Shown here piece by piece: positions 1 through 6,447 of a DNA stretch of 8,566 nucleotides (positions are counted from its first letter, which is position 1; each line of letters starts with the position of its first letter). Source of the stretch: JBDNFP01 sp041689775 (GTDB lineage Bacteria > Bacteroidota > Bacteroidia > Cytophagales > Spirosomataceae); assembly GCA_041689775.1 (NCBI GenBank), contig JBDNFP010000442.1:1-8566 (forward strand), in the 5' to 3' direction. The position numbers and the translations under genes were made by a program. The notes beneath the pieces were generated by a model. It saw only the letters and a list, made by a program, of their open reading frames with translations, was not told where the DNA came from and did not search any database.

Positions 1-92
1 AAGCGAAAGGCGTGGCTCAGGCTCGTTTTGAATCCCTGCATCAGTTCAGCGCGTTGCACCTCGCTGAGAAAGGGTGTGTTTTTTCGTCCCAT
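1..92 (-). CDS. IS630-like transposase, N-terminal part only (cut by window edge)
   Basis: An open frame runs from an ATG at 92-90 off the left edge of the window, giving 30 complete codons that begin MGRKNTPFLSEVQRAELMQG. The short basic start, the 'FLSEVQRAEL' segment and the run 'FKTSLSHAFR' resemble the helix-turn-helix N-terminus of IS630-type transposases that are common in Cytophagales. The catalytic DDE domain would lie outside the window, so whether the gene is intact cannot be judged. The gene points away from the DUF853 ATPase gene, and the element's outer end should lie somewhere between 93 and about 140. A possible end is the TA at 132-133, since IS630 elements target TA, but no second end is available for comparison. 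The family call is from memory of similar proteins and is moderate only. Confidence 0.5.
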   Translation of the reverse strand, partial: MGRKNTPFLSEVQRAELMQGFKTSLSHAFR

Positions 93-204
93 GGAACGAA
101 GATAGATTAATGCAAACTAATTTCAATGCCCTACTTAGCTTTTGTAAACGTTGTTCCTGTTTGTATTCATATTTAGTAAGTATTCACCAAAATCCTCTAT
201 TACT

Positions 205-1776
205 GTGTCCCAAACAGAAGACTTTGTCGCTGCGGTTCAGAAGTCCTATACTACCAATCTGCCCAGCATTCACCTTGGATCGGGTATTCTGAACGGCGAA
301 ATAATGACCGATGCCCGAGTTACGATTCCTTTACGAATGATGAATCGCCACGGTCTCATCGCCGGAGCCACCGGATCCGGAAAAACCCGTACGCTTCAGG
401 TACTTGCCGAGCAACTATCTAACGCAGGAGTGCCGGTATTTATGTCCGATATCAAAGGTGACCTTTCGGGGATGGGACAACCCGGCCCTACCAACCCCAA
501 ACTAGAAGAGCGATCGAAAGCACTGGGGGTTACATTCGAGCCCGAGGCGTTTCCGATTGAACTATACTCGCTCAGTGGTAAGCTTGGCTCCCAAATGCGG
601 GCTACCATTCTGGAATTTGGACCCACTTTGCTAGCCAAAATTCTGGACCTGAACGATACTCAGTCGGGCGTCCTATCCATCTTATTTAAGTATGCGGACG
701 ATAAGCAGCTACCCATGGTAGATCTTAACGACCTCAAAAAGGTACTTGCCTACTTTTCAGAAGGTGCGGGAGCCGCCGAAATCAAATCAGATTACGGCAG
801 TACTTCGTCTTCGTCGGCCGGTACTATTCTTCGTAAAATAGTGGCCCTCGAGCAACAAGGAGCCGAAGGGATATTCGGGGAAAAATCATTTGACATTGAC
901 GATCTGATCAATAAAGTAGATGGCCGGGGGGTGATCAGCCTTTTGAATATTTCAGATGTGCAGGACAAACCTGCCCTTTTCTCAACCTTCATGCTAAGCC
1001 TCTTGGCTGAGCTGTACGCTACCCTCCCCGAAGCCGGTGACCTGGACAAACCCAAACTGGTTTTTATCCTAGATGAGGCGCACTTGCTTTTTAAGGATGC
1101 CTCCAAGGCTTTCATGGAGCAGATTGAAAAGGTAGTTCGTTTAATTCGTTCCAAAGGCGTAGGTATTTTCTTCTGTACCCAAATGGCCCAGGATGTTCCC
1201 GATAGCGTACTATCGCAACTTGGTAACCGGGTAAGCACGTACTACGAGCATTCACGCCCAAGGATGCCGAGGGTTTGAAACAAACGGTAAAGACCTACCC
1301 ACGGTCTGGCTTTTATGAAATTGATGAGATTCTGACTACGCTCGGTATTGGTCAGGCGCTCATAACGGTACTCAACGAAAAAGGTATACCCACCGAAGTC
1401 ATAGCTACTCACTTAGTACCGCCCCGCTCGATCATGGGGCCGCTCACCACGGCCGATTACGAAGATACCGTACGAAACTCTGACCTCTACCAAAAGTACA
1501 AGGACCCCATTGATCCGGAAAGTGCCTATGAGATTCTGAGTAAGCGTATGGAAGCGGCCACCAAAGCAGAAGAAGAAGCCGAGGCTGAGAAAGCGGAAGC
1601 AATAGCCCCCCCGTGGACGTGCCCGTGAGGAAAAGGGTATGCTTGAAGAGGCCCTCGCTTCGCCTTTAGCCAAGCAGATAGGCAGAGAACTCGTAAGAGG
1701 AGTATTCGGAATGCTATTTGGGAAAAGTACCACCACTCGTTCAAGAAAGAAAAGCGATGGTTTGTTTGGGTTTTAA
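205..1776 (+). pseudogene. YjgR/DUF853-type HerA-like ATPase, two compensating frameshifts
   Basis: The conceptual product, about 523 aa, matches E. coli YjgR (500 aa) along its whole length. YjgR is a soluble P-loop ATPase of the HerA/FtsK class with unknown cellular role. The start chosen is GTG 205 (SQTEDFVAA...), because the 18 codons before it (from ATG 151) look non-coding; no Shine-Dalgarno is visible. Visible motifs are 'MNRHGLIAGATGSGKT' with Walker A GATGSGKT at residues 54-61, 'DIKGDLSG', 'QSGVL', Walker B ILDEAHLLF with D290/E291, and 'LIRSKGVG'. The frame breaks after GTA 1231-1233, where one base is missing before the expected xAG-CAC-GTA-CTA (HVLRAFTPKDAEG). It continues in the 1236/1275 frame and returns to the first frame at the C7 run 1606-1612. 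The last part ends 'KQIGRELVRGVFGMLFGK' and stops at TAA 1774-1776. Full length with cancelling shifts fits either sequencing error or a very recent pseudogene. Confidence 0.85.
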
Positions 1777-1788
1777 AAGGTATTAAAC

Positions 1789-1822
1789 GTTTCGAAGGTG
1801 TATGGCCCTACACCTCCGAAAC
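1789..1822. terminator. Bidirectional hairpin between convergent genes
   Basis: A 14-bp stem (1789-1802 with 1809-1822, one A/C mismatch) encloses a 6-nt loop, TGGCCC. It sits between the end of the plus-strand DUF853 gene (1776) and the end of the minus-strand MetE-like gene (1838), the usual place for a shared terminator. A long uridine tract is lacking on either side, so termination may be weak or factor-assisted. Confidence 0.6.
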
Positions 1823-1837
1823 CCAAACCATCATAAT

Positions 1838-2866
1838 CTATAATTCTTTCCTCACCAGCTTTGCACCGTCACACATTGCTTTCAGTTTTTGTTTGGTAGC
1901 CCAACGAGCGGTCTGGCTCATGCCGCAATCGGGCGCTACGGCGAGCTTTTCGGCCGGAACGTAGAGTAAAATTTTACGGATACGCTCAGCCACATCCTCG
2001 GCGGTTTCAATATAGTAGCTCTTCACGTCAATTACCCCAACCGCTACATCAAATTTCTCCGCAAATCGCTCTAATAAATGCACCTCCGAGAAGTTCAAGA
2101 TGGTCATCTCGGAATGTAGTTCGTCGACCGTCATATCCAGAAAATCTGGTAGCATGGGTGCGATAGTTTTTTTTCCCACCGAACGCCCTTTATAATTACC
2201 AAAACAGAGGTGCATCGAAAGCCGGGTCTTACCTACACCGGGAGCTACGGTACGGTTGAAAATATCCACAAATCGCTTGGTATCTTCCCGGTAGGCGTAG
2301 CAACTCATCGAAGGCTCATCAATGCAAATTTCCGGACAACCCAAAGCGACTAGCTCGGCAATTTCTTTATTTACCAACGGTAATAGAGCCTCCGTTACTT
2401 CCCAGCGATCTTTGTAAAGCCCACCCGGATTGAGCCGCCCCGCCAGAGTATAGGGTCCGGGAATGGACATTTTTAGTCCCTGTCCTACGGGGGCCAGTCT
2501 TTTAAGCCGCTTGTACTCTTCGACTACCCCCAGCCCCTGAGGAGCCGATAGCTTTTCGACGATACTATTCTTTCCGCGTTGATCATGAGCGGGCGGACCG
2601 TATTTACGGGTTTCGGAGGCGTCATTCTGAATACCTTTGATAAATCCGTAAAAAGAAAGGTTAAAATCAAGACGGGTTTGTTCGCCATCCGTGATTACGT
2701 CCAGTCCGGCCGTTACCTGATCATGGATGGATGCAATCACCGCGTCATCGATCATTTCGGCTACGTCAGAAGGCCCCAGTTTTTCGAGGTTCATACTCAC
2801 GTATTCCAGCCAACCCGGAAAAGGCATAGAGCCCACCACGGTTGTTTTTATGGGGATAGGTTGCAT
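1838..2866 (-). CDS. MetE-like protein (cobalamin-independent methionine synthase catalytic-domain family)
   Basis: The 342-aa product matches the C-terminal catalytic barrel of MetE (UROD/MetE-like superfamily) and lacks MetE's N-terminal barrel. Family enzymes use zinc to activate a thiol for methyl or alkyl transfer, typically from methyltetrahydrofolate to homocysteine, in the cytoplasm. Visible marks are 'TTVVGSMPFPG' near the N-terminus, 'TDGEQTR' (59-65), 'IPGPYT' (135-140), 'IDEPS' (182-186), the zinc pair HxC at H219/C221 ('MHLCFGN') and 'APDCGM' with C314. The third MetE zinc ligand, Glu in 'TIETS' or 'LEFA', seems absent: the local sequence is 'TILNFSE'. The start is ATG 2866; the frame opens back to a TTG at 2908 that overlaps the SIS gene stop, but that extension does not resemble the family. 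It is the last gene of the operon, 38 nt after the SIS gene. The substrate is not predictable and true methionine synthesis is uncertain. Confidence 0.8.
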   Translation of the reverse strand: MQPIPIKTTVVGSMPFPGWLEYVSMNLEKLGPSDVAEMIDDAVIASIHDQVTAGLDVITDGEQTRLDFNLSFYGFIKGIQNDASETRKYGPPAHDQRGKNSIVEKLSAPQGLGVVEEYKRLKRLAPVGQGLKMSIPGPYTLAGRLNPGGLYKDRWEVTEALLPLVNKEIAELVALGCPEICIDEPSMSCYAYREDTKRFVDIFNRTVAPGVGKTRLSMHLCFGNYKGRSVGKKTIAPMLPDFLDMTVDELHSEMTILNFSEVHLLERFAEKFDVAVGVIDVKSYYIETAEDVAERIRKILLYVPAEKLAVAPDCGMSQTARWATKQKLKAMCDGAKLVRKEL

Positions 2867-2904
2867 GGTAATTCGTTTGGTTGTGGTTAGAGGTACAGAT
2901 AAGA

Positions 2905-3690
2905 TCAACTGCCTTTCCCGATATTCTCGTACAGCCTCGCCAGCCGGTGGGCGTGTTCGTCGTAAGCAGATTCAAATAGTTCGACGGCCCTGGCTGCACC
3001 CACCACTACTCCAGCACTCAGCACTTTGGGGGGCTGCCCGGCTTCGGTCAACAGTCGCGCTACTTCTGCCTTGATACAATTAATCAGCATCGCACCTCCC
3101 ACCGTACTACCGGGAGCTACCGGCGTATCCAAGCCGGGTACATGCACCATGGCGTCCCCTACTGGGGCGCCCGTATCGAGAATCAGATCAGCAAAGTCAC
3201 TTAGTTTTTTTCCATCGGCTCGCTTGGACGTACTACGGGCCGAATGTTGTTGTGTAATCAGGGCTACTACTTTAATGCCCTTTTTTTGAAACAGCTCCGC
3301 CACCTCAATCGGTACGACGTTACAGCCACTTGACGAAATCACCAGAGCACTATCTTGGGCCGACAAATCAAAGTTCCGGAGGATACGATCGGCTAAGCCG
3401 GACACATTCTCCAAGAACATCGCCTGTCGCTGTCCATTGGCACCAACCACCAGATTATGAAAAGTAAGCGATAACTCCACAATGGGATTAAAACCCGGAA
3501 ACGAGCCGTAGCGAGGCCACATTTCTTCCACCATAATACGGCTGTGTCCACTTCCGAATACGTGTACCATCCTACCGGCTAGAATAGAAGTCGTAAACCA
3601 CTCTGCCACCTTTTTAATCATCATCTTTTGACTTTCTACGGTATCGGCCATAGCCCGGCATTTGTCCAGATAGTCTTGTATCACATCCAT
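2905..3690 (-). CDS. SIS-domain phosphosugar-binding protein (COG4821/UPF0309 type)
   Basis: The product is 261 aa, close to the roughly 245-250 aa usual for this family of SIS (sugar isomerase) proteins, which have no established reaction. The N-terminal helical part (1-35) is followed by 'GRMVHVFGSGHSRIMVEEMWPRYG' in two conserved halves: the phosphosugar loop 'FGSGHS' at about 45-50, then 'EEMWPRYG'. The second SIS signature is 'ALVISSSGCN' (about 115-124), followed by 'PIEVAELFQKKGIKVVALIT'. The C-terminal part carries 'DTGAPVGDAMVHVPG' and 'PGSTVGGAML', typical of the family. The start is ATG 3690-3688, 10 nt after the beta-lactamase stop, so the two genes are almost certainly co-transcribed. 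With a ROK protein and an SDR in the same cluster, a role in handling a phosphorylated sugar or amino sugar is plausible, but this is inferred from context. Confidence 0.88.
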   Translation of the reverse strand: MDVIQDYLDKCRAMADTVESQKMMIKKVAEWFTTSILAGRMVHVFGSGHSRIMVEEMWPRYGSFPGFNPIVELSLTFHNLVVGANGQRQAMFLENVSGLADRILRNFDLSAQDSALVISSSGCNVVPIEVAELFQKKGIKVVALITQQHSARSTSKRADGKKLSDFADLILDTGAPVGDAMVHVPGLDTPVAPGSTVGGAMLINCIKAEVARLLTEAGQPPKVLSAGVVVGAARAVELFESAYDEHAHRLARLYENIGKGS

Positions 3691-3700
3691 AAGTGGTTGG

Positions 3701-4495
3701 TTATAGAATTTTCAGATCCGTTAATATCTTTCGGGTAATGAGCTTTCGCTGCGCACCAAAATCGTCAATTTGCTGAGCATCCGGCTGATAGAGCCTCGTG
3801 GCAAAAAAGTAGACGTTACCTTTGGTTTCGACGTAGCCCACATACCAACCAACGTGCGTAGGTTTGGTATCAGCCCAGCCTGTCTTGGCCCGAAGAGTAT
3901 ACACCGGAGTTTCCTCCTCGATCATCACCTCTTTACCGATTTTGTAGGTCCGCTCACTAAACCCAAACGTCTCTGCATGAAGTTTTTGCAGAAAGTCCAG
4001 CTGGTTGTACGGAGATATTTTCAGGCTAGACCCCAACCAGAACATCGTCAGTCCACTGCTGATATCTTTATTTCCGTAGTCCAGCTTTTCCAGATAGCCA
4101 TGGTACTTATCCTCTCCTACCCGCCTAGCTATTTCCTGATAAAACCATACCGTTGAATTTTTGTAAGCATTTTTGAGATCATGATCCTTTTCCCAGTTTT
4201 TTAAGTGCTTGGCTTTTCCGTCCCAGGGTATCAGCTCATTTTCATCCTGCACGGCCTTCATTTCCAAAGCAATGAACGTATTGGGGATTTTAAAGGTCGA
4301 GGCTGGTGAGGTAGCCTTCTCGAAATCGATTAAATTAGTGGTGTAAAACTCTTTTTTGTTCAGGTCGTACAAGCTAAAACTACCCTGTACGTGAGCTTCG
4401 GCAAAGTAATGGTCGAACTGGGTCAGTATTTTTTGAGCCAGTACACTACTACTCATAAAAAGTATCAGCAGCGCTACATGAATAATTTTACACAT
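3701..4495 (-). CDS. Class D (OXA-type) serine beta-lactamase, secreted
   Basis: The 264-aa product has a signal peptide (residues 1-20, hydrophobic core VALLILFMSSSV, likely cleavage after VLA before QK), so the enzyme should act in the periplasm. All class D motifs are present: S66-T-F-K69 (nucleophile and the lysine normally carboxylated), S114-T-V116 (SxV), Y140-G-N142, W153 in 'FWLGSS' (the tryptophan that packs on the carbamylated lysine), K204-T-G206, and R250 in 'FGAQRK' at the position of the conserved carboxylate-binding arginine. Length equals that of known OXA enzymes. The start ATG 4495 is chosen because the signal peptide begins there. The frame is open back to 4711, but this lies in the ROK gene and is not secretory. 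It sits 16 nt after the ROK stop and 10 nt before the SIS start, within a putative sugar-metabolism operon. Family known activity is hydrolysis of penicillins; the spectrum cannot be read from sequence. Confidence 0.93.
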   Translation of the reverse strand: MCKIIHVALLILFMSSSVLAQKILTQFDHYFAEAHVQGSFSLYDLNKKEFYTTNLIDFEKATSPASTFKIPNTFIALEMKAVQDENELIPWDGKAKHLKNWEKDHDLKNAYKNSTVWFYQEIARRVGEDKYHGYLEKLDYGNKDISSGLTMFWLGSSLKISPYNQLDFLQKLHAETFGFSERTYKIGKEVMIEEETPVYTLRAKTGWADTKPTHVGWYVGYVETKGNVYFFATRLYQPDAQQIDDFGAQRKLITRKILTDLKIL

Positions 4496-4511
4496 AGGTG
4501 ATTGAGGTTTA

Positions 4512-5399
4512 CTACACGACGTGTTTAATTGCAAAGCCAGCCGCTCCGATGGCCCCTGCCATATCTCCGAAATAGGCCTGCACAATGGGGGTAAACTTCC
4601 CGCCCGGTCGCCATTCGTAGATGTCCATAAAATCGCGCAATGGACCAAACAAAGCGTCGTCGGCCAAGGTAATGCCCCCCGCCAATACGATGCACTCCGG
4701 CGAAAACGCATTGACTAAAGAACTAAGACTTACCGCCAGCGTTTTCATTGACGCTAACCATATATACGTAGCAAACGAATCTCCCTTTCGGTAAGCCTCT
4801 ACCAACTCCCAGGTAGAGCTGTAACGCCCTCTGGTACGTCGCTCGATGGAGTAGTTGCCGATGGCATATTCGAGGCTACCCGGCACACCCACGATACTAC
4901 ACTCGTCGTCGTTGGCATTGACCGTCATGTGTCCAAGGTGCCCTGCCATTTGCGACAGCCCCTGATACAACTGTCCGTTAATGAGTACCCCACCGCCTAC
5001 TCCCGTTCCAAGGGTCATCAGCAATACATTTTTAAACTTTTTGGCTACCCCAAAGGTGGCTTCGGCCATCAAAGCCGCATGGGCGTCATTCAACACCCAG
5101 GTAGGCAAGCCCAGATATTCCTGCCAAAAGAAGTTTTCCAGGCCTGGCAACCGACTAGGCATAAAAGTGATACTTCGGTTAGTAACATCGGGTAGTCCGG
5201 GGGCCGACAAACCAACAGCATCAATCGGGCTTTGCCAGTAGCTTTGAAAGTATTGTACCATTGCCCGGACATTTTCCCGCCAAACGCCATCCGGATCATC
5301 CTGCGTAGGAATATAGTGCTGTTTGAGGACCTCTCCCGTTTCATTGAGCAGAACTCCCTTGATATTGGTTCCTCCGAGATCTATGCCAATGACTACCAT
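4512..5399 (-). CDS. ROK-family sugar kinase-like protein with degenerate zinc motif
   Basis: This 295-aa protein has the ROK (repressor, ORF, kinase) fold without an N-terminal DNA-binding domain, so it resembles the kinase rather than the repressor branch. The ATP phosphate-1 motif 'DLGGTNIKG' is at 7-15, the likely catalytic base is D105 in 'LNDAHAAL', 'GTGVGGG' is at 131-137, the ROK histidine motif 'GHLGH' is at 153-157, and the adenosine-side 'LAGG' is at 239-242. ROK kinases normally follow this histidine with CxCGxxGCxE, which binds structural zinc. Here the segment is 'ECSIVGVPGSLE' (166-177), keeping only C167, so the zinc site is probably lost. Start ATG 5399, 50 nt after the SDR stop; stop 16 nt before the beta-lactamase. 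A likely role is ATP-dependent phosphorylation of a hexose or amino sugar feeding the SIS protein, but the substrate is unknown. Confidence 0.88.
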   Translation of the reverse strand: MVVIGIDLGGTNIKGVLLNETGEVLKQHYIPTQDDPDGVWRENVRAMVQYFQSYWQSPIDAVGLSAPGLPDVTNRSITFMPSRLPGLENFFWQEYLGLPTWVLNDAHAALMAEATFGVAKKFKNVLLMTLGTGVGGGVLINGQLYQGLSQMAGHLGHMTVNANDDECSIVGVPGSLEYAIGNYSIERRTRGRYSSTWELVEAYRKGDSFATYIWLASMKTLAVSLSSLVNAFSPECIVLAGGITLADDALFGPLRDFMDIYEWRPGGKFTPIVQAYFGDMAGAIGAAGFAIKHVV

Positions 5400-5449
5400 T
5401 CTTTCGTTGGGCTACTGAGTAATCGTATTATTCTGAATAAGCACTTAAC

Positions 5450-6238
5450 TTAGTACTGCCCTTCGGTTATGCTCCAACCACCGTCTACGGTCAGAACCTG
5501 TCCCGTGGTGAAGCGAGAATAATCAGACATAAAGTAAACAGCCGCTCCGTCCAAATCAGAAGCCAGGCCAATACGACCACCATCGAGTGGTTGCTTGGTC
5601 TTGATAAACTCCTGTATCGTAGCGTCCTGAGCCGCCCGCTGAGCCATGGGGGTATCCACCAGAGCGGGCGCTATTACATTGACCCGAATGTTATTTTGGG
5701 CGTAGTAGGCTGCTGTTGACTTCGTAAACCCGACTACCGCCGATTTAGCCGCAGCATAAGCATGCGTGGTAAAGTGGTGCGGTGAGGGCGAGTTTCCTAA
5801 CACTGACCCCATATTAAGGATCACTCCGCCGTGATTCATCCCTAGAAACGCCCGGATAGCCGCCTGATTGGAAAGCATCATAGCTGTCAGGTTCATATTA
5901 AGGGTCGTATTCCAACCTTCCAGAGTAAGTTCGTGCAAGGGACCATCACCAAATTTCCGGCCACTAGCTCCGGCCACGTGGTAAAGCCCATCAAAGCTAC
6001 CAAACTCACGCACACAAAGCTGAATCGCATCTAATGAAGTTTGTGGTTGGGTAGCGTCACCTTGCTTAGCCCGCGCCTGTTGTCCAAGATTTACTTCGGC
6101 CATCAGGCAAGTCTCAGGATTACGCCCCACTACAACCACATTGGCACCGTGCTGCACAAAAGCCTTTGCTGCCGAAAAGCCAAGTCCGGTAGTACCACCT
6201 ACCACTACAATGGATTTATTTGTAAGCCAATTTTCCAC
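5450..6238 (-). CDS. Classical SDR-family NAD(P)-dependent oxidoreductase
   Basis: The 262-aa product is a complete classical short-chain dehydrogenase/reductase. Visible are the Rossmann glycine motif 'GGTTGLG' (14-20, GxxxGxG; the usual preceding Thr is V13), 'GRN' (38-40) after strand 2, where Arg usually favours NADP(H), 'HVAG' (87-90) in place of NNAG, and the catalytic tetrad N116, S145, Y161, K165 (YAAAK). The C-terminal 'TGQVLTVDGGWSITEG' is typical of FabG/glucose-dehydrogenase-like members. The start is GTG 6238-6236: an in-frame TGA lies a few codons upstream and the next in-frame ATG is at residue 46, which would remove the nucleotide-binding motif. It appears to be the first gene of the leftward operon. 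A sugar or sugar-acid substrate is suggested by the ROK and SIS neighbours; the real substrate cannot be read from the sequence. Confidence 0.9.
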   Translation of the reverse strand: MENWLTNKSIVVVGGTTGLGFSAAKAFVQHGANVVVVGRNPETCLMAEVNLGQQARAKQGDATQPQTSLDAIQLCVREFGSFDGLYHVAGASGRKFGDGPLHELTLEGWNTTLNMNLTAMMLSNQAAIRAFLGMNHGGVILNMGSVLGNSPSPHHFTTHAYAAAKSAVVGFTKSTAAYYAQNNIRVNVIAPALVDTPMAQRAAQDATIQEFIKTKQPLDGGRIGLASDLDGAAVYFMSDYSRFTTGQVLTVDGGWSITEGQY

Positions 6239-6387
6239 TTTTAAGGAGTTAAGAGTTCAAAGTTCAAAAGCGACAAGCCAACAAGGCAGCAATAAAAATC
6301 CCTGATTAATGCATCAGGAGCAACTTAATACTCATGAACTCCTACACTTTTGAACTCTATCTTACAAGGATAAGAAAAGTTGATCAA
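6239..6387. other. Intergenic stretch with AGTTCAAA-type inverted repeats, presumed operon leader
   Basis: This 149-nt stretch lies between the clpX terminator and the SDR start and should hold the operon promoter, but I find no convincing Bacteroidetes -33/-7 pair. It does hold two related repeat clusters facing each other: AGAGTTCAAA (6252-6261) with AGTTCAAAAG (6261-6270), and the inverse CTTTTGAACTCT (6347-6358) preceded by another TGAACT (6335-6340). Between them CCTGAT/ATCAGG (6301-6306 and 6313-6318) makes a small stem. Confidence 0.4.
6252..6358. repeat. Facing AGTTCAAA inverted repeats around a ~75-nt core
   Basis: AGAGTTCAAA and AGTTCAAAAG overlap at 6252-6270, and CTTTTGAACTCT at 6347-6358 is their inverse complement; a further TGAACT lies at 6335-6340. 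The geometry of about 107 bp with short inverted ends could be a small dispersed palindromic repeat or a double operator. Only one copy is in the window, so neither can be shown. Confidence 0.4.
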
Positions 6388-6427
6388 AAAAATACCCTGC
6401 CTTTCTGAGAAAAGGCAGGGTATTTTT
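6388..6427 (-). terminator. Strong intrinsic terminator after clpX
   Basis: A perfect 17-bp stem (6388-6404 with 6411-6427), GC-rich in the middle (TACCCTGCC), encloses a 6-nt loop. On the minus strand it is followed by a run of T (complement of the A7 at 6386-6392). It begins 20 nt after the clpX stop. It insulates clpX from the SDR operon that reads in the same direction. Confidence 0.92.
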
Positions 6428-6447
6428 GAGTTGTACAGATTTATCGA

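Noticed and set aside
151..204. Use of ATG 151 as start of the DUF853 gene
   Set aside because: The residues before GTG 205 are hydrophobic and unlike the family, while SQTEDFVAA fits the usual beginning of Bacteroidetes homologues.
1231..1612. Programmed frameshifting in the DUF853 gene
   Set aside because: The first shift is not at a slippery heptamer, two shifts of opposite sign would be required, and the family is normally encoded in one frame.
1275..1628. A separate 117-aa protein following the ATPase
   Set aside because: Its sequence is the direct continuation of the YjgR/DUF853 family C-terminal half, so it is the shifted part of the same gene.
2867..2908. TTG start of the MetE-like gene overlapping the SIS stop codon
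   Set aside because: The 14 added residues do not resemble the family N-terminus, and the ATG at 2866 gives the typical start just before 'KTTVVGSMPFPG'.
2579..3289. Plus-strand ORFs opposite the MetE-like and SIS genes
   Set aside because: They are shadows of well-supported minus-strand genes and have low-complexity, family-free translations.
4496..4711. N-terminal extension of the beta-lactamase frame by 72 residues
   Set aside because: It lies inside the 3' end of the ROK gene in another frame, shows no family similarity, and would place the clear signal peptide internally.
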